This document shows positions 1-9,614 of a stretch of DNA of 64,000 nucleotides, piece after piece. This DNA comes from Gilvimarinus xylanilyticus (GTDB lineage: Bacteria > Pseudomonadota > Gammaproteobacteria > Pseudomonadales > Cellvibrionaceae), in contig NZ_JAMFTH010000001.1 in the NCBI RefSeq assembly GCF_024195295.1, positions 1,977,428-2,041,427 of the forward strand, given 5' to 3'. A program made the position numbers and the translations under genes. Within the stretch, counting starts at the first letter, position 1. Every line of letters starts with the position of its first letter. The notes beneath the pieces are model-generated. The model ran no database searches and was not told the origin of the DNA. It saw nothing but the letters and a program-made list of their open reading frames with translations.

Positions 1-530
1 CCCTGCAAAGCGCCGCGGCCAATGCTGACAATAATCAGGCCACGGTCTTTGGCTACCATGTGAATGACCCCGAGCGGTATGGCGTGGTGGAGTTTGATAA
101 ACAGGGCAACGCCATCAGCATTGAAGAAAAGCCCGAGCAGGCAAAATCCAATTACGCCGTCACCGGGCTCTATTTTTATCCCAATGATGTCATCGCCAAA
201 GCCAAAGCGGTAACCCCCTCCAAACGCGGTGAACTGGAAATCACCAGTGTCAACCAAATGTATTTGGACGAGAACCGTTTAAAAGTGGAGTTAATGGGGC
301 GCGGCTACGCCTGGCTGGACACGGGAACCCACGAAAGCTTACTGGAAGCGGCGCAATTTATTGAAACCATTGAGAAACGTCAGGGCTTAAAAGTCGCGTG
401 TATTGAAGAAATCGCCTACGAGTTGGGCTACATCAGCCGCGACCAACTCTTGCAACTGGCTACACCTTTGGCCAAAAACCAATACGGCCAGTACTTAATC
501 CAGCGCGCCAACGAGGAGCAACAACTGTGA
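1..530 (+). CDS. rfbA: Glucose-1-phosphate thymidylyltransferase, 3' part
   Basis: This is the C-terminal part, about 175 residues, of the enzyme that makes dTDP-glucose from glucose-1-phosphate and dTTP, the first step of dTDP-L-rhamnose synthesis in the cytoplasm. The reading frame is open from base 3, so the gene starts before the window; the full protein is normally about 290 residues. Visible family signatures are [20 protein letters not shown], the segment [19 protein letters not shown], and [17 protein letters not shown]. Its stop overlaps the GTG start of rfbC by four bases (GTGA), so the two are translationally coupled. Identification is firm from the motifs and the rfbC-rfbD neighbours. 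Confidence 0.95.
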   Translation, partial: LQSAAANADNNQATVFGYHVNDPERYGVVEFDKQGNAISIEEKPEQAKSNYAVTGLYFYPNDVIAKAKAVTPSKRGELEITSVNQMYLDENRLKVELMGRGYAWLDTGTHESLLEAAQFIETIEKRQGLKVACIEEIAYELGYISRDQLLQLATPLAKNQYGQYLIQRANEEQQL

Positions 531-1117
531 AGATTACCCCGCAGGCAATCCCCGAGGTCCTGCTGATTGAGCCCAAGGTGTTCGGCGATGAACGCGGCTA
601 TTTTTTTGAATCTTTCCGTCAGGATATTTTTGAGCAGGCCACCGGCTACCCGGTTAATTTTATCCAGGACAACGAATCGTTTTCCGCCCGCGGCGTACTG
701 CGCGGATTGCATTACCAACAAGCGCCCTATGCCCAAAGCAAACTGGTACGAGTCATAGCCGGTGAAGTGATTGACGTAGCGGTAGACATCCGTGTGGGCA
801 GTCCCACCTTTGGCCAGCATGTAACGGCCAGATTAAGCGGCGAAAATAAACACCAGCTATTTGTGCCGCGCGGCTTTGCCCACGGATTTGCGGTATTAAG
901 CGAAACCGCGATCTTTGCCTACAAGGTGGATAACCTATACGCTCCCGAGCACGACAGCGGAATCCATTTTGCTGACCCACGTATCGACATCAACTGGAAT
1001 CTTGAGAGCGACGAGATTCAAACCTCGGAGAAAGACCGGGTACTGCCCAGCCTGGAGCAAAAGCTGGCCAGTGCGCCGCAAACGCTGTTTAACTACCGCG
1101 ACAATTTGTACGAGTAA
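527..1117 (+). CDS. rfbC: dTDP-4-dehydrorhamnose 3,5-epimerase
   Basis: Third enzyme of dTDP-L-rhamnose synthesis, epimerising C3 and C5 of dTDP-4-keto-6-deoxyglucose. The 196-residue product has the normal family length and a cupin fold signature: [12 protein letters not shown] near residue 22, the active-site histidine in RGLHYQ near residue 62, and [13 protein letters not shown] near residue 118. The GTG start lies inside the rfbA stop. rfbD follows after three bases. The rfbB dehydratase is not in this window and is expected upstream. Confidence 0.96.
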   Translation: MKITPQAIPEVLLIEPKVFGDERGYFFESFRQDIFEQATGYPVNFIQDNESFSARGVLRGLHYQQAPYAQSKLVRVIAGEVIDVAVDIRVGSPTFGQHVTARLSGENKHQLFVPRGFAHGFAVLSETAIFAYKVDNLYAPEHDSGIHFADPRIDINWNLESDEIQTSEKDRVLPSLEQKLASAPQTLFNYRDNLYE

Positions 1118-1120
1118 CTT

Positions 1121-1981
1121 ATGCGAACTTTGGTGATTGGCGCTAACGGGCAATTGGGCCTGGAATTAGCCTACCTAATCGGCACGGGCAACTCAGACTG
1201 GACCTTTTGGCGACGCGAGCAACTGGATTTAACCCAGACAGACGCTATTGCCAATGCCATAACAGAACACCGGCCCGAACTTATCATCAACTGCAGCGCC
1301 TACACCGCCGTAGACAAAGCCGAAAGCGAATCCGAGCAGGCAGATACCATTAATCATTTGGCGGTTGCGCAAATGGCCCAAGCCGCCAAGGCTTTGGATG
1401 CAACGCTGATACACGTATCGACCGATTATGTGTTCGACGGCACACATTACAAACCTTATACACCCGACCATCCCACCAACCCTCAGGGCCAATACGGCGC
1501 CAGCAAGCTCGCGGGTGAGCAAGCCTTTATCGCCAGCGGCGCACGGGGCATTATTATTCGTACCAGCTGGGTGTATAGCGCCTTTGGCAATAACTTTGTT
1601 GGTACCATGCTGCGCCTCGGGCGCGAGCGGAATTCACTGAATGTGGTCGCCGATCAAGTAGGCAGCCCCACCTGGGCGCGCGATTTGGCCCGTGCGGTTT
1701 TGCACGTTCGCCAACACCCCACGATTACCGAAAAACGCGGCGCAATCTATCACTACAGCAATGCCGGTGTATGCAGCTGGTACGATTTTGCCACCAGTAT
1801 TATGGATATTGCTGGGCTTGATTGCGCCGTCAGCCCCATTCCATCAGAGGCCTACCCCACCCCGACCCAGCGCCCCCATTTCAGTGTTTTGGACAGTCGC
1901 GCGATCGTAGAGGATTTTGACGTAACACAACCCCACTGGCTGGCGTCGTTCAAGCTGGCCTTACCCGAGTTTGCGCGTTAA
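1121..1981 (+). CDS. rfbD: dTDP-4-dehydrorhamnose reductase
   Basis: Last step of dTDP-L-rhamnose synthesis, NAD(P)H-dependent reduction of the 4-keto group. The 286-residue protein is an extended short-chain dehydrogenase: the nucleotide-binding loop GANGQLG is at residues 7-13, STDYVFDG follows near residue 104, and the catalytic Tyr-Lys pair is seen in YGASKLAGE near residue 126. Length and start are normal. It sits in the rfbA-rfbC-rfbD unit and is followed after three bases by a glycosyltransferase on the same strand, presumably a user of the sugar. Confidence 0.96.
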   Translation: MRTLVIGANGQLGLELAYLIGTGNSDWTFWRREQLDLTQTDAIANAITEHRPELIINCSAYTAVDKAESESEQADTINHLAVAQMAQAAKALDATLIHVSTDYVFDGTHYKPYTPDHPTNPQGQYGASKLAGEQAFIASGARGIIIRTSWVYSAFGNNFVGTMLRLGRERNSLNVVADQVGSPTWARDLARAVLHVRQHPTITEKRGAIYHYSNAGVCSWYDFATSIMDIAGLDCAVSPIPSEAYPTPTQRPHFSVLDSRAIVEDFDVTQPHWLASFKLALPEFAR

Positions 1982-1984
1982 CCG

Positions 1985-2734
1985 ATGATCAGTGTCTGCA
2001 TGGCAAGCTGCGATGGCGAGCGGTTTATTGCCGAGCAAATCGATTCCATATTATCGCAGCTGAGCACGCGCGATGAACTGATTATCGTAGATGACTGTTC
2101 GCAAGACCAAACGCTAAAAGTGATTAACAGTTTCAACCGCGACCCGCGCCTTAGGCTGCAACAAACCCCGCAACGTACAGGCCATGTGGATAGCTTTGCG
2201 CAAGCCATCAGCCTGGCACAGGGCGAGTTTATTTTTTTAGCAGATCAAGACGATGTTTGGCCCGAGGGCCGACTCGAGCGAATGGTTAAGGCCTTTACTG
2301 AGCCTGATGTTAATGTCGTAGCAGGCAACTTTTCGATGATTGATGAAAACCGACGCCCGCTAGGACCACCGCAGGTTCGGCTGCTCGCGCGCTACAATGT
2401 TGCCCCCTGGCGCAATATACTGGGAATTTTGCTAGGTCGTCGGGCCTACTACGGCTGCTGCATGGCCTTTAGGCGGCCTCTTTGCCGTGAGCTTTTACCC
2501 ATCCCCCGGTCTATTGAATCTCACGATTTATGGATCGCCATGGTGGGCAATAGGCAAAACTCGGTAAAACACCTGGAAGAGTCTGTACTGCTTAAGCGCG
2601 AGCATGAAACCAATGTCTCAAGCCCAATCAGACGCCCGTGGCCGGTGATTATTCGCTCGCGACTGGGAATGCTAAAAGCGCTGCTTACGGCTTTACAACG
2701 CGCCAGGAAGCCAGCAACAAATAACGCAGGGTAA
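1985..2734 (+). CDS. Glycosyltransferase family 2 (possible rhamnosyltransferase)
   Basis: A 249-residue GT-A fold enzyme. It opens directly with the GT2 pattern SVCMASCDGERFIAEQIDSI, has the nucleotide-binding DDCSQD near residue 35 and the metal-binding segment ADQDDVW near residue 85. SHDLWIAM near residue 178 resembles the acceptor-side acidic motif. This sub-type resembles RfbN/RfbG-like rhamnosyltransferases, and its place right after rfbD makes dTDP-rhamnose a plausible donor, but the substrate is inferred only. Its last 50 bases overlap the 3' end of the next gene, which is read from the opposite strand. Confidence 0.85.
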   Translation: MISVCMASCDGERFIAEQIDSILSQLSTRDELIIVDDCSQDQTLKVINSFNRDPRLRLQQTPQRTGHVDSFAQAISLAQGEFIFLADQDDVWPEGRLERMVKAFTEPDVNVVAGNFSMIDENRRPLGPPQVRLLARYNVAPWRNILGILLGRRAYYGCCMAFRRPLCRELLPIPRSIESHDLWIAMVGNRQNSVKHLEESVLLKREHETNVSSPIRRPWPVIIRSRLGMLKALLTALQRARKPATNNAG

Positions 2735-3467
2735 AGTACAACGAAGAGCCAAAAGAAAACTGCTCTTGCTCACGGTAGATGCGCCAAAAGAAAGGAATCA
2801 CTTTAAGCTTATTGGCCGACAGTGAATTTTTGTGCATGCGATAGCTCACCAGCACTTTGGGCATGACGGCGGCGCGGGCCCCGGCACGAATCAAGCCCAG
2901 CCAATAGGCGTAGTCCTCGTGACCCATTGATGGAAAGCGCTGCTCTTGGGCCCAGCGAGCCCTCATCAGTACACTGGAGCACACCAACGTATTATGAATC
3001 AATAGTGACTCAAAGGTTACTCGCGAAGTCGGTCTTCGGTAACCGGTTTGTTCGCCATCTGCGTTAATCACCTTCACCCAGGTGCCACATAAATCCAGCT
3101 GTTGCTCAATTAAATATGCCAGCTGATGCTCCAGCTTGTTAGGGGACCAGACGTCATCGGCATCCAAAAACGCAATAAACTCACCCCGTGCGCTGTCTAA
3201 CCCCAAATTGCGGGGCGCGGCCGGGTTGCCGGTATGATCAGTCGTTGACAATAACCTTATGCGCGCATCAGACTGGGCGTACTCACGGGCTAACTCTCGG
3301 GTGCGGTCGCTGGAGCCGTCATCGACGATGAAAAGCTCCCAACGTACGAAGGTTTGCTGTCGTACAGAATCCACCGCCTCGCCCAGAGTATTGCGACTGT
3401 TATAGGCCGGCATAATCACGCTGATCAGAGGTGTTTCCTCTTGCTGTCGCGCTGTCTCTGCCGACAC
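2685..3467 (-). CDS. Glycosyltransferase family 2
   Basis: A 260-residue GT2 enzyme. PLISVIMPAYNSRNTLGEAV begins near residue 13, the nucleotide-binding site is VDDGSSD near residue 49, and the metal site is LDADDVW near residue 100. The C-terminal third carries MGHEDYAYWLGLIRAG, typical of the WcaA-like subfamily, and a hydrophobic tail (SLYFTLRYLLLASW). It is the last gene of a - strand polysaccharide operon and converges with the + strand GT2, sharing 50 bases of coding sequence. Donor and acceptor are unknown. Confidence 0.88.
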   Translation of the reverse strand: MSAETARQQEETPLISVIMPAYNSRNTLGEAVDSVRQQTFVRWELFIVDDGSSDRTRELAREYAQSDARIRLLSTTDHTGNPAAPRNLGLDSARGEFIAFLDADDVWSPNKLEHQLAYLIEQQLDLCGTWVKVINADGEQTGYRRPTSRVTFESLLIHNTLVCSSVLMRARWAQEQRFPSMGHEDYAYWLGLIRAGARAAVMPKVLVSYRMHKNSLSANKLKVIPFFWRIYREQEQFSFGSSLYFTLRYLLLASWRVVKP

Positions 3468-3477
3468 GCCAGTGCTC

Positions 3478-6400
3478 CTAGTCCGATAAGATTCGTTGAA
3501 TTGCCGGTCGGGCTGCCTCGGGAGAAAAGTGAGCCTCCAGATTGGCGACTCCGCCAGCGGAAATCACGCGCCATAGTGTAGCATTTTTATAAACTTTCGC
3601 GATAGCAAGGGCGAATTCCTCGCCATTTTCTGCTATCAAACAGTCTTTACCGTCTTCGGCATGCATACCCTCTACGGCACAGGTTGTGGCAACGACGGGA
3701 ATAGCATAGTTCATTGCCTCATTGACCTTGCCTTTCACCCCTGCTCCGTAGCGTAGCGGTGCAATCGACACTCTCGCCCGGGTTAATTCGGGCTCAATGT
3801 CTTCCACAAACCCCAAAACCCGTAGCGATGGATGCGCCTCTAAGGCTTTAATAGAATCGGGCATATGGCTGCCGATAATCGTGGTTTGCACACCGGGCAG
3901 TAGCGTTTCCAAATGAGGTAACACTTCGGTGCTGTACCACTGCATCGCATCAATATTGGGGGGGTGGCGGAAACCGCCTACAAATAAAATGCCCTCGCGC
4001 TCGGTGTAGTCGGGGCGCGGCGGCTTGATTGAATGAATATTAGAGACAATTTCAACCCGTGCGTCCGGGGCAATCTCAGCCAATAGCTGTTTTTCAAACT
4101 CGGACACCACTAAAGTAATGTCACTGTCGCGAATTAAACCAAGCTCTTTACGCTTGGTCTGGGTCGCCTGCGCAAGCAACGCCTTATCTTGGTTGAGCGT
4201 ACCTTCGCGCTCTTCACGCACAAAGTGTAAATCCACTGTGTCAAAAATCAGCTTAGCCTGGGGCGCAACCGTGCGCACTAAAGACGCATACTGCGAGGCG
4301 ATATAATGCCGACTGATAAACACCGCGTCTAAATCAGCGCCGCGCTGACGCAACACCCGCCGCACTGAACCGGCCCAGTCGCCAAACAGGACCTCCACCC
4401 CCAGCGCATTCAATTGGCGTACAACTTTTTCGCGGTATTCCAGATTATCGGCAATAAACGTTACATGGTAGCCCTCACCGCACAATATTTGCAGCAGGTT
4501 CAGCATACGAATAGAACCAGAGTCCTGATCGGGAGTAATCATGCAGGCCTCTATCACCAGCACATTGCCCTTACAGTAGCGGCGACTCTGATTCTCTGGA
4601 TCTACGGCATTGTCGTTGTGCGTATCCAGTACACTTTGCCAGCGCTGATAGAATTTTTTACCGTTACTCACCTGATAGGCTTTTACCCCACTGGACTCAT
4701 CGGTACCGTGACTAACGCCTTCTAAGTGAAACACCTCGGCTGCTGGCTGATAAAGCACCCGCAGGCCCTGTTGGCGAATCTTAAACGCCAAGTCAGTGTC
4801 TTCGTAGTAGGCGGGTTTGTAATACTCATCAAAGCCCCCCAGCTGAGTAAATAAATTGCGTTTTAGCGCGAGCACCGCCCCCGAGCAGTAGTCCACCTCA
4901 CGCACATAGTTAAAGCGCGGGTCATCGGCGCGCTGATTTCGGCCCCAGTTCCAGCCGCTACCATCACGCCAGATAATACCTCCCGCCTCTTGCAGGCTGC
5001 CATCGGCGTTCAACAGCTTTGCCCCCACCATGCCGACATTCCCATGCTGGTCGAAGGTATTGACCAAGGCATCCAGAGCACCCGTCGTCAAAAGCGTATC
5101 GTTATTCAACAACACCAGATACTCACCGCGCGCGGCCTGGGCGCCCATATTGCTGTTGCCCACAAAACCTTGATTTTGCTCGGCACGTACAATACGCACT
5201 CCCTCCACCATTGCGAGGGCCTTGGCAGCAGGCTCGGGGGAACAATCGTCCGCGAGAATTACCTCAAAGGTCTGCGTCGGAGGGTTTTCAGCAATACTTT
5301 TCAAACACTGATAAGTCGTCTGGTGTTGTCCATAAACGGGAATAACAACTGATACCACGGGCTGCTGCGAGGTCGCCAGCGTCAGAGATGGCAACTCGCC
5401 CAAGGGCTCCAACGCCTTCTGTACGGCCTGCACCCGCTCCTCGGCCTCTTGGTTTAGCTGCCCCAAGCCTTGCTGTTGAGTTAATTGCTCGCGGGCCTGA
5501 TAGCCCAACATGCCCGCGATGTCGCGCCACTGCCCCCTCCGCAACATGGAGAACAAACGCTGATAGGATGCTGGGCGGAATAAGTGACGCAGCACCACCT
5601 TTAACACGATTAACGCCTTTTTAAGCCCGCGCTTTAGCACGCGTAAAGGTCGGGTAACCTTCCAGGAAAAACTGTTAAGCAGCGCGTCTCGCTCACCAAT
5701 AGCGTTCTGAATATCGGCGCGAGCGCGACTTAGCTGTGCTTCTAAATGGTCAATATAGCCCTGAGCCTGACGCCCCTGCTCCTGAAAATGCTCGATACTA
5801 TCTTTGGCTTGCTCCAGGTTATCCCGATACAAGGCGAGTGATTCATCGGCCGCATTTTTTTCCACCTGAAAGCGGTGATCCAAAGCTTTATAGTCTTCTT
5901 GGGCGTCCAACAAATCCACTTTCAAACGATCCAGCTCTGCCAAAGACGCCCGAAATTGCTGCATCCCCGCCACTTCTTCTTCGCTATCGGGAACCACCTG
6001 TAATCTTCGAGCAACTTCTTGTAGCACGCCAAAATGGTGGGTCTGTAAACCAAAATGCAAGAGCGATTTTATGGGCTTGTCTGGCGCCGGCGCCGGCGCG
6101 GGGAAGGTTTGCAAAAGCTCGATAAGCGCTAAGACATCGGTTAAAGGGGTTACCTGATCGTTTTGGATAGGCTTTAAGTACCACTTGCCATAGGCGTCAA
6201 CGGTATCGATAAAATCTTCAGGCTCTTCAGACCGGTAACCCACCGATTGCTTTAATACAGCCAACCACTCATCCGCAGGGGCTGTTGGGGGCAGCAGATG
6301 ATGGGCCGGATAGTAGCGCAAACGCTCTCCGAGAGCACCAATATTCGCGCTGACAATGGGTGCACCAGATGCCATGGCCTGGCTTAATGTAAAGCTATAG

Positions 6401-7266
6401 GTTTCAGGCACTTGGGCCGGAAACCAGATAGTATCGGCTTTTTCCAATGCCAATAATTCTGATAACTTTTCGGCTTGGTAGTTGCCCCGAATAATCACCG
6501 GGGCCTGCGTAGGCTCGGTGGGATAACCCAGTAACACTATATGCAACCAGGGCGCCTGCTTTTGCGCCAACAGGGCCAACTGCTCAACCAGCTCTAACCC
6601 CTTCTCTGCAGATAGCGCCCCTAGCACCACCACCTTATAAGTACGCGGTGCACAAGTCACCCGTTCAGGGTGCGCTTGGATAACGGTATGCGCTTGTGGG
6701 TAAGCGTCTTTTAGACTAGATTCTAAAAAAGCCGAAGGCAAGATAACCCGCTCTGCAGCATCGACCAAGGGCCTTATAATAGCTTGACGCTCAGCGTCGT
6801 TTTGCGGCCAGCTGGGGTCATTACAATAAGGGCCGGTTTCAGCCTGATGATAAAAGCGCGATGTTAAATAAGCGTCGTGAACTGTGATATCCAAGGGACA
6901 CCCCAGCCTCTGGATTAACGCAAGAATATCCACCGACCAGCCATGTAAATGATGGAGGTGAACACGACATATGGGCAAAGCCGTGAGCCACAGATGCCAG
7001 GCATTTAATGTTTTAGCACCGAAACCCGCCGTGTGAATAAGAGCAGGCGTGGCATTTGCTGGGTATAAAGCCACATCCACCCGGCCTTCGCCCAAACCAT
7101 GTAGCACCACCACATTTAGCCCTGCTAGAGCAATCAACTGCTGAACGTGTTGCTCAACACCGCCCCCCCAGCCGTGGGTGACAAACAAGACGGTTGCCGC
7201 CTCCGAACGGAGTATTGAGTCTAAAGCCTGCGCGGCCTGGGCGGGAATATCGGTGGTTGTGTCCAT
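3478..7266 (-). CDS. Three-domain glycosyltransferase (GT4 - coiled coil - GT2 - GT4)
   Basis: A 1262-residue cytoplasmic polysaccharide synthase with at least two and probably three catalytic modules. Residues about 20-330 look like a GT4/GT-B domain (HGWGGGVEQHVQQL near 31, GALSAEKGLELVEQL near 216, PETYSFTLSQAMASGAPIV near 287). Residues about 430-530 are a coiled coil, followed by the SFSWKVTRPLRVLKR motif often seen between domains of such enzymes. Residues about 637-855 form a GT2 domain (VSVVIPVYGQ, ADDCS at 672-676, NNDT at 721-724, YYEDTDLAFKIRQ near 820). Residues about 900-1255 form a second GT4 domain (ILFVGGFRHPPN near 1093, APLRYGAGVKGKVNEAM near 1169). Such proteins build repeating O-antigen or capsule units. 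Linkage is unknown. Confidence 0.9.
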   Translation of the reverse strand: MDTTTDIPAQAAQALDSILRSEAATVLFVTHGWGGGVEQHVQQLIALAGLNVVVLHGLGEGRVDVALYPANATPALIHTAGFGAKTLNAWHLWLTALPICRVHLHHLHGWSVDILALIQRLGCPLDITVHDAYLTSRFYHQAETGPYCNDPSWPQNDAERQAIIRPLVDAAERVILPSAFLESSLKDAYPQAHTVIQAHPERVTCAPRTYKVVVLGALSAEKGLELVEQLALLAQKQAPWLHIVLLGYPTEPTQAPVIIRGNYQAEKLSELLALEKADTIWFPAQVPETYSFTLSQAMASGAPIVSANIGALGERLRYYPAHHLLPPTAPADEWLAVLKQSVGYRSEEPEDFIDTVDAYGKWYLKPIQNDQVTPLTDVLALIELLQTFPAPAPAPDKPIKSLLHFGLQTHHFGVLQEVARRLQVVPDSEEEVAGMQQFRASLAELDRLKVDLLDAQEDYKALDHRFQVEKNAADESLALYRDNLEQAKDSIEHFQEQGRQAQGYIDHLEAQLSRARADIQNAIGERDALLNSFSWKVTRPLRVLKRGLKKALIVLKVVLRHLFRPASYQRLFSMLRRGQWRDIAGMLGYQAREQLTQQQGLGQLNQEAEERVQAVQKALEPLGELPSLTLATSQQPVVSVVIPVYGQHQTTYQCLKSIAENPPTQTFEVILADDCSPEPAAKALAMVEGVRIVRAEQNQGFVGNSNMGAQAARGEYLVLLNNDTLLTTGALDALVNTFDQHGNVGMVGAKLLNADGSLQEAGGIIWRDGSGWNWGRNQRADDPRFNYVREVDYCSGAVLALKRNLFTQLGGFDEYYKPAYYEDTDLAFKIRQQGLRVLYQPAAEVFHLEGVSHGTDESSGVKAYQVSNGKKFYQRWQSVLDTHNDNAVDPENQSRRYCKGNVLVIEACMITPDQDSGSIRMLNLLQILCGEGYHVTFIADNLEYREKVVRQLNALGVEVLFGDWAGSVRRVLRQRGADLDAVFISRHYIASQYASLVRTVAPQAKLIFDTVDLHFVREEREGTLNQDKALLAQATQTKRKELGLIRDSDITLVVSEFEKQLLAEIAPDARVEIVSNIHSIKPPRPDYTEREGILFVGGFRHPPNIDAMQWYSTEVLPHLETLLPGVQTTIIGSHMPDSIKALEAHPSLRVLGFVEDIEPELTRARVSIAPLRYGAGVKGKVNEAMNYAIPVVATTCAVEGMHAEDGKDCLIAENGEEFALAIAKVYKNATLWRVISAGGVANLEAHFSPEAARPAIQRILSD

Positions 7267-7277
7267 TAATAGCCAAA

Positions 7278-8171
7278 TTAGTTACTGCGCGAGCGGTACT
7301 CTTGCGCGCGCAGCGCCCAAAGCGCTGCGGCCGCCTCACCGCCCCGACGATAAATTTCGGCATCTATTCTATCGCGAAAAGGGCGAATGGGGTCTTGCTG
7401 AATAAACTTTTTAACATCATCAAAATAACCGGGGTAGCGCTCGGCAATAACCTTTTCTGCATTAGCAACCAAAGCCTGCTTCTGGTCACTAAAACTAACG
7501 CCACCCTCGTGATACACAAAACAATCAGGAGCCAGAAGGTGCTTCCACCCGTTCGCACTGGCCCTTAAGCAAAAGTCGTTTTCTTCGCCATAGCCTTTAC
7601 CAAAGGCCTCTTCGTCAAAGTAACCGACATCATCAAGACAATCGCGGCGGATGTACATACAAAAACCTACGCCGGTGGGAAGCTCTGGGCAATCTCCACT
7701 GGCCACTTCAGCACAAATACCCTGCATAGACATGACACTCAAACCGGGCAACAATGCATTATCGCCTTTGCTTAGCGGGTAGGAGCATACAGTAGCGTTA
7801 TTAGAAAACGGGGTTACAGTTCCCACCTGGGGACTGCGGTACGCTGCCTGCCTTAATGCGCTAAGCCAACCTGCACTCACAATAGTATCGCTGTTCAACA
7901 GCACGACGTCCTTTGCGCCAGCCAACTGCATCCCTTTATTCACGGACCCTACAAAACCAAGATTACGATCATTCTCACTCAGGATAATCAAATCATGAGA
8001 AGCCAATTGGCGACAATAATCTCGAACAGATGAATTGGGTGAACTATCGTTTATCAGAACAATATTCGCTCCCACCAATCCATTTAAAAGCACCGACTCA
8101 AGACACTTTTTTGTTTGCTTCAGCCCTTGATAAACCGGTACGATAATGGAAATCTCTCGCTCACTTGCCAT
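7278..8171 (-). CDS. Glycosyltransferase family 2
   Basis: A 297-residue GT2 enzyme. ISIIVPVYQGLKQTKKCLES starts at residue 7, NDSSPN at 41-46 is the nucleotide-binding acidic motif, LLNSDTIVS near 91 carries the metal-binding aspartate, and GYGEENDFCLRA near 195 is the acceptor-side acidic motif. It resembles the GT2 module of the large downstream enzyme. It overlaps the upstream methyltransferase by one base (TGATG-type junction) and is 11 bases from the three-domain enzyme, so all belong to one operon. Substrate unknown. Confidence 0.88.
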   Translation of the reverse strand: MASEREISIIVPVYQGLKQTKKCLESVLLNGLVGANIVLINDSSPNSSVRDYCRQLASHDLIILSENDRNLGFVGSVNKGMQLAGAKDVVLLNSDTIVSAGWLSALRQAAYRSPQVGTVTPFSNNATVCSYPLSKGDNALLPGLSVMSMQGICAEVASGDCPELPTGVGFCMYIRRDCLDDVGYFDEEAFGKGYGEENDFCLRASANGWKHLLAPDCFVYHEGGVSFSDQKQALVANAEKVIAERYPGYFDDVKKFIQQDPIRPFRDRIDAEIYRRGGEAAAALWALRAQEYRSRSN

Positions 8172-9511
8172 CAGAGCTTCCTAAGCTTCAAAGTGGCATT
8201 ATCATCCCAAGCCCATGTTTTATTAACATTCCACAGCTGTTCCGTTCTTTCAACCAACTGTGTATTTAATATTCTTTGCTCCAACAAGGCTCTTTGTAGC
8301 TCACTGACATGCTCAGTTGTCGCAACCCCCAGAGTAGCCAAGGCTTTTTGCCACCAGGATAGCTTAAACTCGACCGCAACACTCTGCGCGTCAATTGAAG
8401 GCGGGGAAATTGGAAAAGGATAAACATCATGCGGCTTATCGTCGTAACTGGACCACTCTACGCTCAACCCCTGCGCTCGAGCCATGTTCGCTATAAGCTC
8501 CGGGTGATAAAAACGGACATGCTCCGGGTCACGCCAAAAACCCAACAACTGCGATCGGATTGATTCTGGATCGGGAAACGTAAAAACAGCAACGCCACCA
8601 GACATCAACAACCGTGATACGCCAGCCAAAAGCTTTTCTACCTGCTCTATCGGTAAATGCTCGACAAAATGGGAGCAATAAACTCCGTCAAAATTACCGG
8701 CATATTGTTCAACCAGCTCAACAGCATCAACCTGATGAAACTTCAGGCCGAGAGCCTCTCCATATTTCACCAAACCGGCATTGCGCTCGACACCAACGGC
8801 GGGAATATTTTGAGCGCGCAAAACATCCAAAAAAATCCCCACTCCCGCACCTAAATCCAACACATTAGTACAGCCAGAAAAGTGCTTGGCATCAACACTT
8901 TGCATCTGCCATAAAAGTGGATGATCCCGTAGAACCATCTCGTAAACCGTGTAATCAAAGGCCCCGCCGGCTTTAACCGGCGAACTAGAGGCTTCTACAG
9001 CCTCATAAAATTCGGCTTGCGATGAATATAGCTTTGTAGAGGGAATTTCTAGGAGAGACGACAGTTCTTGTAGCCGCTGCGTTGGGGACTTACACAAAAC
9101 GCCTTCACAGGCCCCAAAGCACGCTCGAGCCCAACTCAATTCATTACCCGTAAGGCTGAGGAGTTGAGAAACACATTCATCGCTTAGATCAAACCAAGCC
9201 GACACATTCAATAGCGCCGCCACCCTAGGTAAGTCTAGGGTGGCGCCAGAGACTTCATGTACTACCAACGCTTTGAACGCGTTGGAAACCAGTTTTTGTG
9301 CAACAGGGTAGTTTAACGCCTGGACAGAAAAGCTGCTTTGAATCAACCGACAACCTTCCTTGACAAAATAACCCTGCCCCTCGCTGAAAGACCAAGCACA
9401 AAACGCCGATGGACTCGGATCAGACGAGTACTGAAAATACATTCTCGTGTCAAGACTAGAAAAAGCCTGATGAATCAAAGGCCGCACATGCAAAACTGTC
9501 TCTGTAGGCAT
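8171..9511 (-). CDS. SAM-dependent methyltransferase with N-terminal unknown domain
   Basis: A 446-residue protein. Residues about 1-180 have no motif I recognise. A class I methyltransferase domain follows, with the SAM-binding motif VLDLGAGVGIFLDVL, the acidic strand-2 end GVERNAG, the segment DGVYCSHFVEHL and the post-motif FPDPESI. A short, probably coiled tail ends the protein. I chose the ATG at 9511 because GAGG lies 8 bases upstream; an in-frame TTG at 9562 would add 17 residues without a clear ribosome site. It heads the - strand polysaccharide operon, so it may methylate a glycan or cap a chain; this is inferred. Confidence 0.82.
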   Translation of the reverse strand: MPTETVLHVRPLIHQAFSSLDTRMYFQYSSDPSPSAFCAWSFSEGQGYFVKEGCRLIQSSFSVQALNYPVAQKLVSNAFKALVVHEVSGATLDLPRVAALLNVSAWFDLSDECVSQLLSLTGNELSWARACFGACEGVLCKSPTQRLQELSSLLEIPSTKLYSSQAEFYEAVEASSSPVKAGGAFDYTVYEMVLRDHPLLWQMQSVDAKHFSGCTNVLDLGAGVGIFLDVLRAQNIPAVGVERNAGLVKYGEALGLKFHQVDAVELVEQYAGNFDGVYCSHFVEHLPIEQVEKLLAGVSRLLMSGGVAVFTFPDPESIRSQLLGFWRDPEHVRFYHPELIANMARAQGLSVEWSSYDDKPHDVYPFPISPPSIDAQSVAVEFKLSWWQKALATLGVATTEHVSELQRALLEQRILNTQLVERTEQLWNVNKTWAWDDNATLKLRKL

Positions 9512-9614
9512 TTCTACGACCTCGCCACAACTCCAAGCAACTAAACTACAACACAGAATCAATTAACATGAGCAACCTAAGGCACAAAATTCGCCTTAAA
9601 GCGCCTTTGAGAGA

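Noticed and set aside
5388-6125. Open frames on the + strand inside the large glycosyltransferase gene
   Set aside because: They are Pro/Arg-rich shadows of the coding strand with no family motifs or ribosome sites.
9578-9598. Hairpin TAAGGC / GCCTTA after the T2SS lipoprotein gene
   Set aside because: The stem is only 6 bp with a 9-base loop and no T run follows on the relevant strand, so I do not call it a terminator.
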